Positions 9,424 through 18,867 of a DNA stretch of 61,938 nt are shown piece after piece. Both the position numbers and the translations under genes were made by a program. How positions within the stretch are numbered: position 1 is the stretch's first letter; the number at the start of each line of letters is the position of its first letter. The notes below the pieces were generated by a model that saw only the letters and a program-made list of their open reading frames with translations, searched no databases and was not told the DNA's origin. Source of the DNA: Flavobacterium subsaxonicum WB 4.1-42 = DSM 21790 (GTDB lineage Bacteria; Bacteroidota; Bacteroidia; Flavobacteriales; Flavobacteriaceae); the NCBI RefSeq assembly GCF_000422725.1, contig NZ_AUGP01000008.1:1-61938 (forward strand), written 5' to 3'.

Positions 9424-10779
9424 TTAGCGCAGTATTTTCCAAACCTGCACTGCATAAGGTGGCAGCGCAATAGAGCGGCTACCCCTTGCAAATTTAACAT
9501 CTGGCTGGCCGGCAAGCAGTTTTAATACATCCAGCCTGGTTACACCATCATTATCAAACAATACCTGATGCTTATCTGCCGAAAGGTTTATCACAACCAG
9601 CACTGATCCTTTATCTGATGTTCTTGTAAAAGAAAAAACAGCATCGTTATTATTAGCTAAATTTTTATAGATGCCTGTAACAGCATCTTCGGTCGCTTTA
9701 ATTTTAAACAGGGTCCTGTAAAAATTCCAAAGCGAGTTGGCGTCTTTTTGTTCCTCTTCTAAAGATATCCCATCATTAGCCTTGGCTGTACGGTTATCCC
9801 ATAAAGGCGAATCTTTATACCATAGCGCCAAACCTTTACCGGAATCGGCTGCAAACCACTCGTAGGCTTCAGGTAAGGCCGTGTCTCCTTTCATACCAAG
9901 TTCCTGACCGTAGTAAACAGAAGGTATCCCCCCTATTAAAAGGTTAAGTGCGGCACCAGCCTTTAATCTATTAATGTTTGAATTATCATTAGCAAAAAGT
10001 TTAGTAGTGGTATTTTCTATAAATACAATGGGTAGCTTGCCTTCCGGCAGGTAATTAAAAGTACTATCGGCAGCAGCCACAATACTTTTTTTATTGAGAG
10101 ATGCTATTGCATTTTGCAGCTTAACGGCAACCACCTTATCGGCACCAGCCTTATAATACTGACTGCCCGCTGAATTTTTATTATCGGGCTCGGCAATAAT
10201 GTGTAGCGCGGGGTTTACTTTTTTCAGCTCGGCAATTATCGGAGCCCAAAAGTCTTTTAACAGGCTTACGTTTTTTAATGTACCTTCAGGCTTATCACTC
10301 ATATTAGCAATTACAAAACCATCGGTACCATCGTAAAACTTGCCATCGCTGTTAGGGTCGGCCCAATATTTTAGCACCTTTACAACGCTCTCTTTTATTT
10401 TAGGATTCTTATCCTGCCCCGCTATAATTTGCAGATAGTCCAGTTCTATTTCCTGATACAGCCTCATACCACGGCGGTGCAGCTCTTGCGCTAAATTGCG
10501 GTAGTTTACAAAATTGCCATATTCTGGCGCTACCTTTTCAAATGCAGTAGCATTGGTAGATTTTTTAAGATCGGCCTGGTATATCGGCGCAAGCTGAATG
10601 GTGGTAACCCCCAAACCCTGTAAGTAATCCAGTTTTTGGCGAACCCCTTCGAGGTCGCCATTATTGTTTGCATCGCTATCAAAAAAACTGCGCTGGTAAA
10701 CGTTGTAAATAACATCGGTCTGCGCAAAAGCAGTAGTAACACCAAAAAAACAAATTACAGATACAAACAATTTTTTCAT
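9424..10779 (-). CDS. GH13 (alpha-amylase) fold protein with missing catalytic residues, probable pseudoenzyme
   Basis: This 451-aa protein starts with a signal peptide (cleavage after TTAFA, before QTDVIYNVY) and follows the GH13 plan: YQRSFFDSDANNNGDLEGV, the first barrel strands, a GGIPSVYYGQELGM region and a C-terminal beta domain. Conserved region II, normally GFRxD with the Asp nucleophile, reads GFVIA: Arg becomes Val156 and Asp becomes Ala158. The general acid Glu is kept (Glu197 in IIAEPDN). Region IV, normally NHD, reads NTT (256-258), so the transition-state Asp is also gone. Retaining hydrolysis by the usual mechanism is therefore unlikely; glucan binding or a moonlighting role is more likely. 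It is a single-gene unit facing a terminator, and no starch PUL genes are adjacent. Confidence 0.85.
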   Translation of the reverse strand: MKKLFVSVICFFGVTTAFAQTDVIYNVYQRSFFDSDANNNGDLEGVRQKLDYLQGLGVTTIQLAPIYQADLKKSTNATAFEKVAPEYGNFVNYRNLAQELHRRGMRLYQEIELDYLQIIAGQDKNPKIKESVVKVLKYWADPNSDGKFYDGTDGFVIANMSDKPEGTLKNVSLLKDFWAPIIAELKKVNPALHIIAEPDNKNSAGSQYYKAGADKVVAVKLQNAIASLNKKSIVAAADSTFNYLPEGKLPIVFIENTTTKLFANDNSNINRLKAGAALNLLIGGIPSVYYGQELGMKGDTALPEAYEWFAADSGKGLALWYKDSPLWDNRTAKANDGISLEEEQKDANSLWNFYRTLFKIKATEDAVTGIYKNLANNNDAVFSFTRTSDKGSVLVVINLSADKHQVLFDNDGVTRLDVLKLLAGQPDVKFARGSRSIALPPYAVQVWKILR

Positions 10780-10952
10780 AGCAACTATTTTAAAGCATAA
10801 CGCAAAAAGCGCCCGCCTGTTTTACAATTTTGTTTCAAATATAAGTTATTTACTTTTTTATGAAGGTATTTTATGCCTGCCAATTGTAACTCCCTATTCT
10901 GTAGGATATTTTATAAATTATAGTATATTTACAATAAACCTAACGTTTAGCC

Positions 10953-13463
10953 ATGGAAATAGTATTACTAATTGTGCTTATTGTTGCCTTTATAATTTCC
11001 ATTAATAAGCTATCAAAAAAAATTGACCGCCTCCAGGACAGTTTTTTTGAAGTAAATCTAAAACTCGACCACTACAAAAAACTGGCTGAAAACGCCGATA
11101 AATCACCCACAACATCACCCACAACATCACCCGTTGCACCCGCACCGGCCGCTCCACCAAAACCGGTACAGCCGGTTAATCCAGTTACACCTGCAACACC
11201 AGGCGTTCCGGTACCCGACAGGCCTGGTGTACCAATGCCAGCAGCACCGGAGGTTAAAATACCCAAACCCGCCGAACCCCTGCCCCGCGTTGCCTCTATA
11301 CAGGCACCGGACACGGCACCGCAGCCAAGAATTCCATTACCCCCTCAAAAATCGTGGTGGGAAAACTTTAAAGAACAAAACCCCGACCTTGAGAAGTTTA
11401 TTGGCGAGAACCTGATCAACAAGATTGGGATACTTATACTGGTACTGGGCATAAGCTACTTTGTAAAATTCGCCATAGATAAAGACTGGATAAACGAGCC
11501 GGCCCGTGTGGGCATTGGCATTCTTGCCGGCGGTATTGTAATGCTGGTAGCCCATAAGCTGCGTATTAACTACAAGGCATTCAGCTCTGTACTTGTGGCG
11601 GGCGCCATATCAATATTTTACTTTACCATTACGGTGGCCTTTCATGATTATGGCCTGTTTAGCCAAACGGTAGCCTTTATTATTATGGTGGTTATTACAG
11701 GCTTTAGTGCGTTTATATCGGTTAACTATAACCGTATGGAACTCGCAGTCCTATCATTAATTGGTGGGTTTGCAGCCCCTTTTATGGTAAGCACGGGCAG
11801 TGGTAACTATGTGGTGCTGTTTACCTATATTGCTATATTAAATGTGGGCATACTGTCTATTGCCTACTATAAAAAATGGGCACTTATAAATGCTATGGCG
11901 TATGCTTTTACCGTACTGCTTTACGGTGCCTGGCTGTTTGATATAGATAGCACTATACACCCACCCTACACCGGCGCCTTAGTATTTGGTTTTGTGTTTT
12001 ACCTGATATTTATTGTTATGAATATTATTAACAATATCCGCAACAGGTCGGCTTTTACCAATATGGAACTTACCATATTAGTAAGCAATACATTTTTGTT
12101 TTACGGGTCGGGCATGTTTGTACTGAATATGATACTGCCACAATACCAAGGGTTGTTTACGTTGCTATTGGGTTTATTCAACTTTTGTTTTGCCTGGCTG
12201 CTGTACAAAAAACTGGCCATGGACCAAAAAATTATCTACATACTTATTGGCCTTACGCTAACCTTTGTAACGCTAACCATTCCCATACAGTTTGAGGGCA
12301 ACTACATTACCCTTTTCTGGGCCGCCGAAGCCATATTGCTAATGTGGCTGGCACAAAAATCTAAGATCCAGAATTTCAGGTTCGGGTCGGTTATCGTGCA
12401 TGCACTTATGCTAATCAGCCTTATAATGGACTGGGCAAAACTGTACAACGGCAGTGTACTTTTAACCGCGGTTATTAACCCGGCATTTTTAACCGGGCTA
12501 TTTGCTGTAGGATCGTGCATAGGCGTTGTATTCCTACTTAAAAAGGACATCGAGAACTACACCATTTACGGCATAGTGTTTAACACAAAAAAGTACAGCG
12601 CATTTGCGCAGGTGGTTACTATACTGTTAGCATACGTAGCAGGTGTGCTGGAACTTAACTATCAGGCGGAATATTACCTGGAGAGTAGTTATGCGGTTTA
12701 TTCGCTTATACTGCTGTACCATTTGGTATTTAGTATTTTATTTATACAATTATATTGCAAAGGTAAAGATGCCAAAACTCAGGCATTTGGTTCGGTTTTA
12801 GGCATCATCAATATCGTAACATTCATACTGTTGTTTTCGCAACTTGCGTATTATGAAGTAGAAGAATATTTACTATCTCAAATAGCCTCAAAATTTGCGT
12901 ATTGGCTGCATTTTGTGTTGCTGGCAGCTGTGGCATATACAGTTATATTGCTATACAAGATTAACCGAGACAAAATTACAGCGCAGCTTACAGGCAACGG
13001 CTTGCTACCCTGGGTTGGGGTTTTCCTGCTGGTTTACCTAACAAGCTCTGAACTGATGCTGCACTGGCTGGTTATCAGCCTTAATCCGCAACCCATTGTA
13101 GGCACGTATGTAACCGTAGCCGATATGGATAATATAAACGTAATGCGCAACCAGGTTATTAAAACAGGTTTCCCGGTTTTATGGGGCCTTTTAGCCTGCG
13201 GCCTGCTGCTTACAGGTATTAAAAAACAGCTTAAAAACATCCGTATTACTGCCTTGGTTTTATTGGGACTCACCATTGTAAAACTTTTTGTTTACGATAT
13301 TAGGAATGCTTCCGAAACCGGAAAAATAATTGCCTTTATATTACTGGGTGTATTAATTTTAGTAATATCTTTTGTATACCAAAAGCTAAAATTACTGGTT
13401 ATACAGGATAAACTTACAAACGATAGTGCTAACCAAAAAAATGCCGACAATGAAACTATTTAA
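10953..13463 (+). CDS. DUF2339 family multi-spanning membrane protein
   Basis: The 836-aa protein has an N-terminal membrane anchor (MEIVLLIVLIVAFIISI), a short coiled-coil-like segment, a Pro/Ala-rich linker (about 52-130), a conserved motif block (LEKFIGENLINKIGILILVLG) and then more than 20 hydrophobic segments. This matches the DUF2339 family of predicted inner-membrane proteins, whose biochemical function is not known. The 3' end overlaps the DUF3999 gene, a pairing known in other bacteria, suggesting the two work together in the envelope. Transcribed divergently from the GH13-like gene, with promoters expected in 10780-10952. Confidence 0.88.
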   Translation: MEIVLLIVLIVAFIISINKLSKKIDRLQDSFFEVNLKLDHYKKLAENADKSPTTSPTTSPVAPAPAAPPKPVQPVNPVTPATPGVPVPDRPGVPMPAAPEVKIPKPAEPLPRVASIQAPDTAPQPRIPLPPQKSWWENFKEQNPDLEKFIGENLINKIGILILVLGISYFVKFAIDKDWINEPARVGIGILAGGIVMLVAHKLRINYKAFSSVLVAGAISIFYFTITVAFHDYGLFSQTVAFIIMVVITGFSAFISVNYNRMELAVLSLIGGFAAPFMVSTGSGNYVVLFTYIAILNVGILSIAYYKKWALINAMAYAFTVLLYGAWLFDIDSTIHPPYTGALVFGFVFYLIFIVMNIINNIRNRSAFTNMELTILVSNTFLFYGSGMFVLNMILPQYQGLFTLLLGLFNFCFAWLLYKKLAMDQKIIYILIGLTLTFVTLTIPIQFEGNYITLFWAAEAILLMWLAQKSKIQNFRFGSVIVHALMLISLIMDWAKLYNGSVLLTAVINPAFLTGLFAVGSCIGVVFLLKKDIENYTIYGIVFNTKKYSAFAQVVTILLAYVAGVLELNYQAEYYLESSYAVYSLILLYHLVFSILFIQLYCKGKDAKTQAFGSVLGIINIVTFILLFSQLAYYEVEEYLLSQIASKFAYWLHFVLLAAVAYTVILLYKINRDKITAQLTGNGLLPWVGVFLLVYLTSSELMLHWLVISLNPQPIVGTYVTVADMDNINVMRNQVIKTGFPVLWGLLACGLLLTGIKKQLKNIRITALVLLGLTIVKLFVYDIRNASETGKIIAFILLGVLILVISFVYQKLKLLVIQDKLTNDSANQKNADNETI

Positions 13464-14685
13464 ATTTCTTTTACTGCTATTGGTTAGCTGTTACGGCTTT
13501 GCGCAGGAGTTTACGGTATCGGCCAAACTATCCGGAATAAAAAAAGACGGACTGCATGCTGTTGTGCTCCCGCCAGATTTTAGGGCGTGCGCCGATGCTA
13601 ACCTTAACGGTATCCGCATAAAAGACAGCAAAGGCAAAGAGGTACCTTATTTTTTACAAAACGCCAATAAAAGCATTTCTAAATACAATTTTAAAGAATA
13701 CGAAATTGTATCTAAAAACGTAGTTACCGATACCAGCTCTCAGGTAATCATTAAAAATACACCCGATACAAAGTGGGATCAGGTTACCCTTGCCATAGCC
13801 AATACCGATGCCTCTAAAACCTATAGCATTAGTGGCAGTTATAATAATAATCAGTGGTTTGGATTGGTAAACAACCAAATGCTGGGCGACCTTTATAGCC
13901 ATACTGATACCCTTGTTTACAAAACCCTGTCTATGCCGGTTAATGCTTACAGGTACATAAAAATTAGCTTTAACGATAAAAAAACATTGCCGGTAAATAT
14001 ACTTGCAGCCGGTAAGGTTACCGGTAGCCAAACCACTGCCCAACTGCAGGAAGTTGCCAATACTCACGTAAAAATTACCCAGCTGATCTTAGAAAAAAGA
14101 ACCCGCATAACCATTAGTTTTAATAATCCGGTTACGGTAAATAAAATTGCGTTTGCCATTAAAGGGCCCGCTTTCTATCAGCGTAATGCCACCCTATTGG
14201 TGCCACGGGTAAGAAGTAAAAGAAAAAAAACAATAACCTATATGGAAGAGGCTTACGCGTTCGACCTAAATTCTGCTTCGAAAAATGATCTCGAAAATTT
14301 AAGCCTTACCGAAGATAAAATTGTTATTGAAGTAGAAAATAAAGACAATGAACCACTGGACATAGCATTGGTAAAAGTATACCAGGCGCCTGTAAACCTT
14401 ATTGGCTATTTTAAGGCTGGAGAAAACTATACAGTACTGGCAGGCAATCCTAAACTATCTGAGCCTGATTATGATATTAAGAATTTTAAAGACCGGGTTT
14501 CCGATTCTATTCCTAAAGCGGTTTTAGCTAAGGCAGTGGTGCTTTCGGCAAGGCCAAAGGGCATTAATGGCGGCAACAGCCCCTGGATTATGTGGGCCTG
14601 CATAGCTGCCGGTGCCTTAATCCTATCTTATTTTTGCTACAGTTTGGTGCAGGACCTTAACAAAAAAGAAAAACCGGGCATATAA
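13450..14685 (+). CDS. DUF3999 family envelope protein
   Basis: I start at 13450 (MKLFKFLLLLLVSCYGFAQ), which gives a normal signal peptide; 13441 is an equally readable in-frame ATG three codons earlier and 13426 is the longest option. The mature part is a beta-rich periplasmic region with no obvious catalytic motif, followed by one C-terminal membrane helix (IMWACIAAGALILSYFCYSL) and a short cytoplasmic tail (KKEKPGI). This is the DUF3999 pattern. The gene overlaps the end of the DUF2339 gene by 14 bp or more, so translation is probably coupled. Function is unknown. Confidence 0.85.
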   Translation: MKLFKFLLLLLVSCYGFAQEFTVSAKLSGIKKDGLHAVVLPPDFRACADANLNGIRIKDSKGKEVPYFLQNANKSISKYNFKEYEIVSKNVVTDTSSQVIIKNTPDTKWDQVTLAIANTDASKTYSISGSYNNNQWFGLVNNQMLGDLYSHTDTLVYKTLSMPVNAYRYIKISFNDKKTLPVNILAAGKVTGSQTTAQLQEVANTHVKITQLILEKRTRITISFNNPVTVNKIAFAIKGPAFYQRNATLLVPRVRSKRKKTITYMEEAYAFDLNSASKNDLENLSLTEDKIVIEVENKDNEPLDIALVKVYQAPVNLIGYFKAGENYTVLAGNPKLSEPDYDIKNFKDRVSDSIPKAVLAKAVVLSARPKGINGGNSPWIMWACIAAGALILSYFCYSLVQDLNKKEKPGI

Positions 14686-14712
14686 TCATCCCTCCCAACC
14701 CGGCATAATTGC

Positions 14713-14720
14713 TATTTTTG
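14713..14720 (+). promoter_or_regulatory. Candidate -7 box of the udk promoter
   Basis: TATTTTTG, a match to TAnnTTTG, lies 19 bp before the uridine kinase ATG. No convincing -33 TTG is seen at the right distance. Confidence 0.4.
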
Positions 14721-14739
14721 CTTAACTAAAACAAACTAA

Positions 14740-15348
14740 ATGCTTATAATAGGAATTGCCGGTGGCACCGGTAGCGGTAAAACTACCGTGGTACAACAAA
14801 TAATGAACGAGATTCCGCAAACGGAAGTCGGCATTATATCGCAGGATCATTATTATCGCGAAACCAGCCACCTTAGTTACGACGAGCGTGCCAAGATAAA
14901 CTTCGACCACCCGCGCGCCATAGACTTTGAGCTTATGGTAACGCACCTTAAAGAGCTCAGGGCCGGCAATGCTATACCGCAGCCGGTGTATTCGTTTGTT
15001 ACCCACAACCGCACTAACGATACAATAACTACCCACCCGTGCAAAGTAATGATAGTGGAAGGTATACTTATACTTGCCGATGCACAACTACGCGACCTTT
15101 TTGATATTAAAATTTATGTGCACGCCGACTCAGACGAGCGACTTATACGCCGTTTAAAGCGCGATATTGCCGAACGTGGCCGCGATATGCGGGAGGTGCT
15201 AAACCGCTACCAGACTACCCTTAAACCCATGCACGAGCAGTTTATAGAACCCACCAAGGCCTTTGCCGATATTATTATACCTAACGACCGATACAATACC
15301 GTGGCTATAGATGTGGTAAGGGCGGTAATTAATCAAAAGATATTATAA
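14740..15348 (+). CDS. udk: Uridine kinase
   Basis: Phosphorylates uridine and cytidine to UMP and CMP in pyrimidine salvage. The 202-aa length is typical. The Walker A loop GGTGSGKT lies at residues 8-15, followed by the substrate-binding region SQDHYYRETSHLSYDERAK, then NFDHPRAIDFEL and the YSFVTHNRT segment typical of uridine kinases, then VIVEGILI and the lid (RRLKRDIAERGRD). The ATG at 14740 is the only plausible start because the P-loop begins at residue 8. It is upstream of the FtsB-like and methylmalonyl-CoA mutase genes, an order I recall from other flavobacteria. The 124-bp gap may carry a separate promoter for those. Confidence 0.96.
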   Translation: MLIIGIAGGTGSGKTTVVQQIMNEIPQTEVGIISQDHYYRETSHLSYDERAKINFDHPRAIDFELMVTHLKELRAGNAIPQPVYSFVTHNRTNDTITTHPCKVMIVEGILILADAQLRDLFDIKIYVHADSDERLIRRLKRDIAERGRDMREVLNRYQTTLKPMHEQFIEPTKAFADIIIPNDRYNTVAIDVVRAVINQKIL

Positions 15349-15472
15349 GTTTACAGTATGCAGTCGCAGTAAGCAGTTGTTGCACTCGTGTTTAAAACTT
15401 TGTGCTGTTTGTACTTTAAACACTGCTATATAATTTAAAAAATCCATTACTTTGCACCTGTAATTTAATACT

Positions 15473-15817
15473 ATGAAACTTCGCAAAATAATGTCGCGCT
15501 ACCCAGTTCTTAATTTTTTAAGCAACCGCTATGTGCTTGTTATTATTTTTGTAATAGTCTGGATGTTTTTCCTGGATAATTATTCGTACTTTGAGCATAA
15601 GGTACTGGATCAGGAAATTGATGAGCTTGAAGACAATAAGGAGTATTACATTCAGGAAATCAAGAAGGACAGCACGAGCATTAAACAGCTTAAAAATGCC
15701 GACCAGACCGAGAAATATGCCCGCGAAAAGTATTATATGAAACGCGATAACGAAGATATTTATATCATTGAATTTGAAGAAGAAAACACTGAGGTAGAAG
15801 ATACCACAGCTTTATAA
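15473..15817 (+). CDS. FtsB/DivIC-like septum formation initiator protein
   Basis: A 114-aa bitopic membrane protein. It has a short cytoplasmic N-terminus, one membrane helix (YVLVIIFVIVWMFFL, about 22-37), then an extracytoplasmic coiled coil (LDQEIDELEDNKEYYIQEIKK) and a motif TEKYAREKYYMKRDNEDIYII that is characteristic of the FtsB/DivIC family. These proteins form part of the divisome with FtsL and FtsQ. The acidic tail (EFEEENTEVEDT) is unremarkable. It is only 10 bp upstream of the methylmalonyl-CoA mutase small subunit and likely shares its transcript. Confidence 0.9.
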   Translation: MKLRKIMSRYPVLNFLSNRYVLVIIFVIVWMFFLDNYSYFEHKVLDQEIDELEDNKEYYIQEIKKDSTSIKQLKNADQTEKYAREKYYMKRDNEDIYIIEFEEENTEVEDTTAL

Positions 15818-15827
15818 ACACCACTGT

Positions 15828-17195
15828 ATGAGCGAGAATCTTTTTGACGAATTTGGCCCTGTATCTTCTAAACTCTGGAAACAGCAAATACAATTTGAGC
15901 TTAAAGGCGCTGATTATAATGAGGCTTTGGTTTGGGAAAGCCCCGAAGGTATTAAGGTTAAACCTTTTTATCATATAGACGAGGCTAAAGACGGCCTTGT
16001 TGTAAACACACAAGCTTCTGAATTTGTTATTTGCCAGGATATTTTTGTACACGATGTAGATAAAAGTGCTGCACGTGCCGTTAGCACCCTTAAACGTGGT
16101 GCCGAAGCTATTAGGTTTACCATTAGTACTGAAGGTACCGATGTAGAAAAGCTTTTAGCAGGTATTGATGCGGCCACTCCGGTTTACTTTCATTTAGAAT
16201 TCATTTCAATCGATTTCGTAAAACAGCTCGATGCCATTGCTAAAAAAACAGGGGCACAATTTTATGTTCAGTTAGACCCTGTTGGCTACCTTGCCAGAGA
16301 GGGCAACTGGTACAACGGCTCCGATAATTTAGATGCGCTAAATACCATCTCAATCGCATGCACCAACCTTAGCTTTTTAAGCGTAGATGCTACTTTGTAT
16401 CAAAATGCAGGGGCCAATATTGTACAGCAAATTGCCTATACCCTTGCCCACACTAACGAATATTTTAACCGCATAGCCACCCTGCACCAACCTATTGTGC
16501 TACAGGTTGCCGTGGGCACCAATTACTTTTTTGAAATTGCCAAACTGCGCGCCATTAAACTATTATTTAGCATTATAGCTAAAGAGTATGGCCACGAGCA
16601 CGACTGCCATATTCTTGCCCTGCCCACAAGGCGCAACAAAACACTGTATGATTATAATGTAAACATGCTGCGCACCACTACCGAATGTATGAGTGCCATA
16701 CTGGGTGGTGCTAATGCTGTTATTAATCTTCCGTATGATGCCCTTTATCATAAAAGCAACGAGTTTGGCGACCGTATTGCCCGCAACCAGCTGCTTGTTT
16801 TAAAGCACGAAAGTTATTTTGATAAAGTTAATAACCCGGCAGATGGGTCGTATTACATAGAAGAGCTTACCCAGCAACTGGCCGATAAAGCCCTTGCCCT
16901 TTTTAAAGATATAGAAGCTAACGGCGGCTTTTTGGCACAGCTTAAAGAAAATACCATTCAGCGTAAAATACAGGAAAGTGCCAATAAAGAGCAGGAACTG
17001 TTTGACAGCGGCAGAGAAGTTTTACTGGGCACCAACAAATACCCCAACAAAGCCGACAGGATGAGCCACGACCTGGAGCTCTTTCCATTCGTAAAAGTAA
17101 ACCCGAGGCGAACCATTGTCAGCCCAATTATACCCAAAAGGCTGGCCGAAAAAATGGAACAGGAACGATTGGAAAATGAAGAAAAACCCCTATAA
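15828..17195 (+). CDS. mutA: Methylmalonyl-CoA mutase small (beta) subunit
   Basis: The mutase interconverts succinyl-CoA and (R)-methylmalonyl-CoA. This 455-aa subunit has the TIM-barrel mutase domain (WKQQIQFELKGADYNEALVW near the N-terminus; DGSYYIEELTQQLADKALALF near the C-terminus) but no B12-binding domain, as expected for the non-catalytic subunit of the heterodimeric enzyme. It starts 10 bp after the FtsB-like gene. The catalytic subunit gene follows but is separated from it by an unrelated T9SS cargo gene that begins 4 bp after this stop codon. Confidence 0.93.
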   Translation: MSENLFDEFGPVSSKLWKQQIQFELKGADYNEALVWESPEGIKVKPFYHIDEAKDGLVVNTQASEFVICQDIFVHDVDKSAARAVSTLKRGAEAIRFTISTEGTDVEKLLAGIDAATPVYFHLEFISIDFVKQLDAIAKKTGAQFYVQLDPVGYLAREGNWYNGSDNLDALNTISIACTNLSFLSVDATLYQNAGANIVQQIAYTLAHTNEYFNRIATLHQPIVLQVAVGTNYFFEIAKLRAIKLLFSIIAKEYGHEHDCHILALPTRRNKTLYDYNVNMLRTTTECMSAILGGANAVINLPYDALYHKSNEFGDRIARNQLLVLKHESYFDKVNNPADGSYYIEELTQQLADKALALFKDIEANGGFLAQLKENTIQRKIQESANKEQELFDSGREVLLGTNKYPNKADRMSHDLELFPFVKVNPRRTIVSPIIPKRLAEKMEQERLENEEKPL

Positions 17196-17199
17196 ATAC

Positions 17200-18849
17200 A
17201 TGAAGAAAATTACACTATTATGCTTAGCAATTCTTGGCATTTACAATTCGGCAACCGCGCAGGAGTGGAATTGGGTGTTCTCTGCCCAGGCGGTAGAAAG
17301 TACCCAGGTTGGCAGTTACGCAGCTACATCGACAATTATAAGCGATGCCGGGGGCAATGTTTATATGAATTGTACCTCAACCCATCCAAGCATAACTTTT
17401 GGAGACCAAACCTTTACGGGTGCTTCCTGGATTGGCAGAAATTTTCTTGTAAAATTTGATAGCGCCGGAAGTATAACATGGATACAAGATACAGATGCGA
17501 CTGATATGATAGCTACAGCATCACTGGTTTCAGATCCTTCCGGAAATCTTTATTCAACCGGCGAATTTATGGGAACTTATAATCATCAGGGATTTATATT
17601 TAACAATGTAGAAGACAACCTTGCCCTTAATTCATTTATTTCAAAATTAGATAATAACGGTATCGCGCAATGGGCTAAACACATTGGTGTAATAGGTAAT
17701 ACCGAAAATGAATTTGAAAACATTAACCGTTTTGTACGTGCTTATGATATTGCCATTGACCCAACCGGAAATTTGTATGTATGCGGGCAGATGAATGGCG
17801 TTACCGGCATATTTGGTAACCTGAGTGTACCAATACAGGGTGAATCTGACACTTTTATTGCAAAATACGATAATAACGGAAACATATTGTGGGTTAAGAC
17901 TGTTCTTAATAACGGTTACCAGGGATGGCGCAAACTGGTTTGCGATAGCTCTGGCAACGTGTATATGGCAGGAAGCCATGCCGGATCGGCAAGCATATCA
18001 TTTGACGGAACAGTATTGGGAGGTAATGCCACCAGTCTTACCTTTTTAGTTAAATACAGTACCGATGGTAATTTGTTATGGGTGCAGTCGCATGGCGGTG
18101 GCACTCAGGATATTTTTTGCAACAGTTTGGCAATAGATGCCAATAATAATATTTATACAGCCGGTTATTTTAATTATCCATCATTGGCATTTGGCGATGT
18201 TGTACTAACCTCCACTCACGCACAGGAAGGGTTTGTTGTAAAATATAACAACAACGGCAATGTGCTGTGGGCTAAATCTTCGGGTGCTTATGATAGTTTT
18301 AACAATGTAAAGACCGGCAGCGATGGAGCTGTTTATTTGTTGGGTAACTTTTGGTCAGAACAAGTAGTGTTTGGCGAAACAACGCTAACAAACGAAGGCG
18401 GCACTAATGGTTACGTTACCAAAATGGATACCGATGGCAATTATTTATTTGCTGAACAGATAGGTGGCGAGGGCCATTTTGAATCGCACATGACAGTAAA
18501 TCAGGCAACCAATTCATTATATGCATCGGGCAGGTATCTCGATGCACGATTTGGAGAGCAAACTTATAGTGCCGACACGATGGTTGATATATTCCTGGCA
18601 AAATTAACTATCCCTGCCCTTTCAACTCCCAGTTTTAATGCATCAAAACAGGCACTATATCCTAACCCTGCAAAAGATATCCTGAATATAACAGGTATAG
18701 ACAATGCTCCATTTTATATTTCAGACTTAATGGGCAGAACTGTTGTGCAGGGGCAAATGAGCAAAAACTCTATCAATGTTTCTTTACTGCCACAAGGCAT
18801 GTACCTGCTTTCCATTAACGGAAAAAGCACTAAATTTATAAAAGAATAA
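17200..18849 (+). CDS. Secreted beta-propeller-like (SBBP-type) protein with T9SS type A sorting domain
   Basis: The start at 17200 (MKKITLLCLAILGIYNSATAQ) gives a signal peptide; longer in-frame starts run back into the upstream mutase gene. The mature protein is built from repeats of about 50-60 residues with motifs such as DPTGNLYVCG, SGNVYMAGS and NNIYTAGYF followed by KYxxxGNxLWxK, the SBBP/beta-propeller pattern. The last 75 residues (ALYPNPAKDILNI to LLPQGMYLLSINGKSTKFIKE) are a T9SS type A sorting signal, so it should be exported across the outer membrane. It sits between the two methylmalonyl-CoA mutase subunit genes with gaps of 4 and 18 bp, in one apparent operon. I know of no functional link to the mutase. 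Confidence 0.9.
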   Translation: MKKITLLCLAILGIYNSATAQEWNWVFSAQAVESTQVGSYAATSTIISDAGGNVYMNCTSTHPSITFGDQTFTGASWIGRNFLVKFDSAGSITWIQDTDATDMIATASLVSDPSGNLYSTGEFMGTYNHQGFIFNNVEDNLALNSFISKLDNNGIAQWAKHIGVIGNTENEFENINRFVRAYDIAIDPTGNLYVCGQMNGVTGIFGNLSVPIQGESDTFIAKYDNNGNILWVKTVLNNGYQGWRKLVCDSSGNVYMAGSHAGSASISFDGTVLGGNATSLTFLVKYSTDGNLLWVQSHGGGTQDIFCNSLAIDANNNIYTAGYFNYPSLAFGDVVLTSTHAQEGFVVKYNNNGNVLWAKSSGAYDSFNNVKTGSDGAVYLLGNFWSEQVVFGETTLTNEGGTNGYVTKMDTDGNYLFAEQIGGEGHFESHMTVNQATNSLYASGRYLDARFGEQTYSADTMVDIFLAKLTIPALSTPSFNASKQALYPNPAKDILNITGIDNAPFYISDLMGRTVVQGQMSKNSINVSLLPQGMYLLSINGKSTKFIKE

Positions 18850-18867
18850 CTGTTTTATACAGGTATC

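Noticed and set aside
15349..15472. Possible cobalamin riboswitch upstream of the methylmalonyl-CoA mutase genes
   Set aside because: The gap is only 124 bp and I see no B12-box-like sequence or extended fold.
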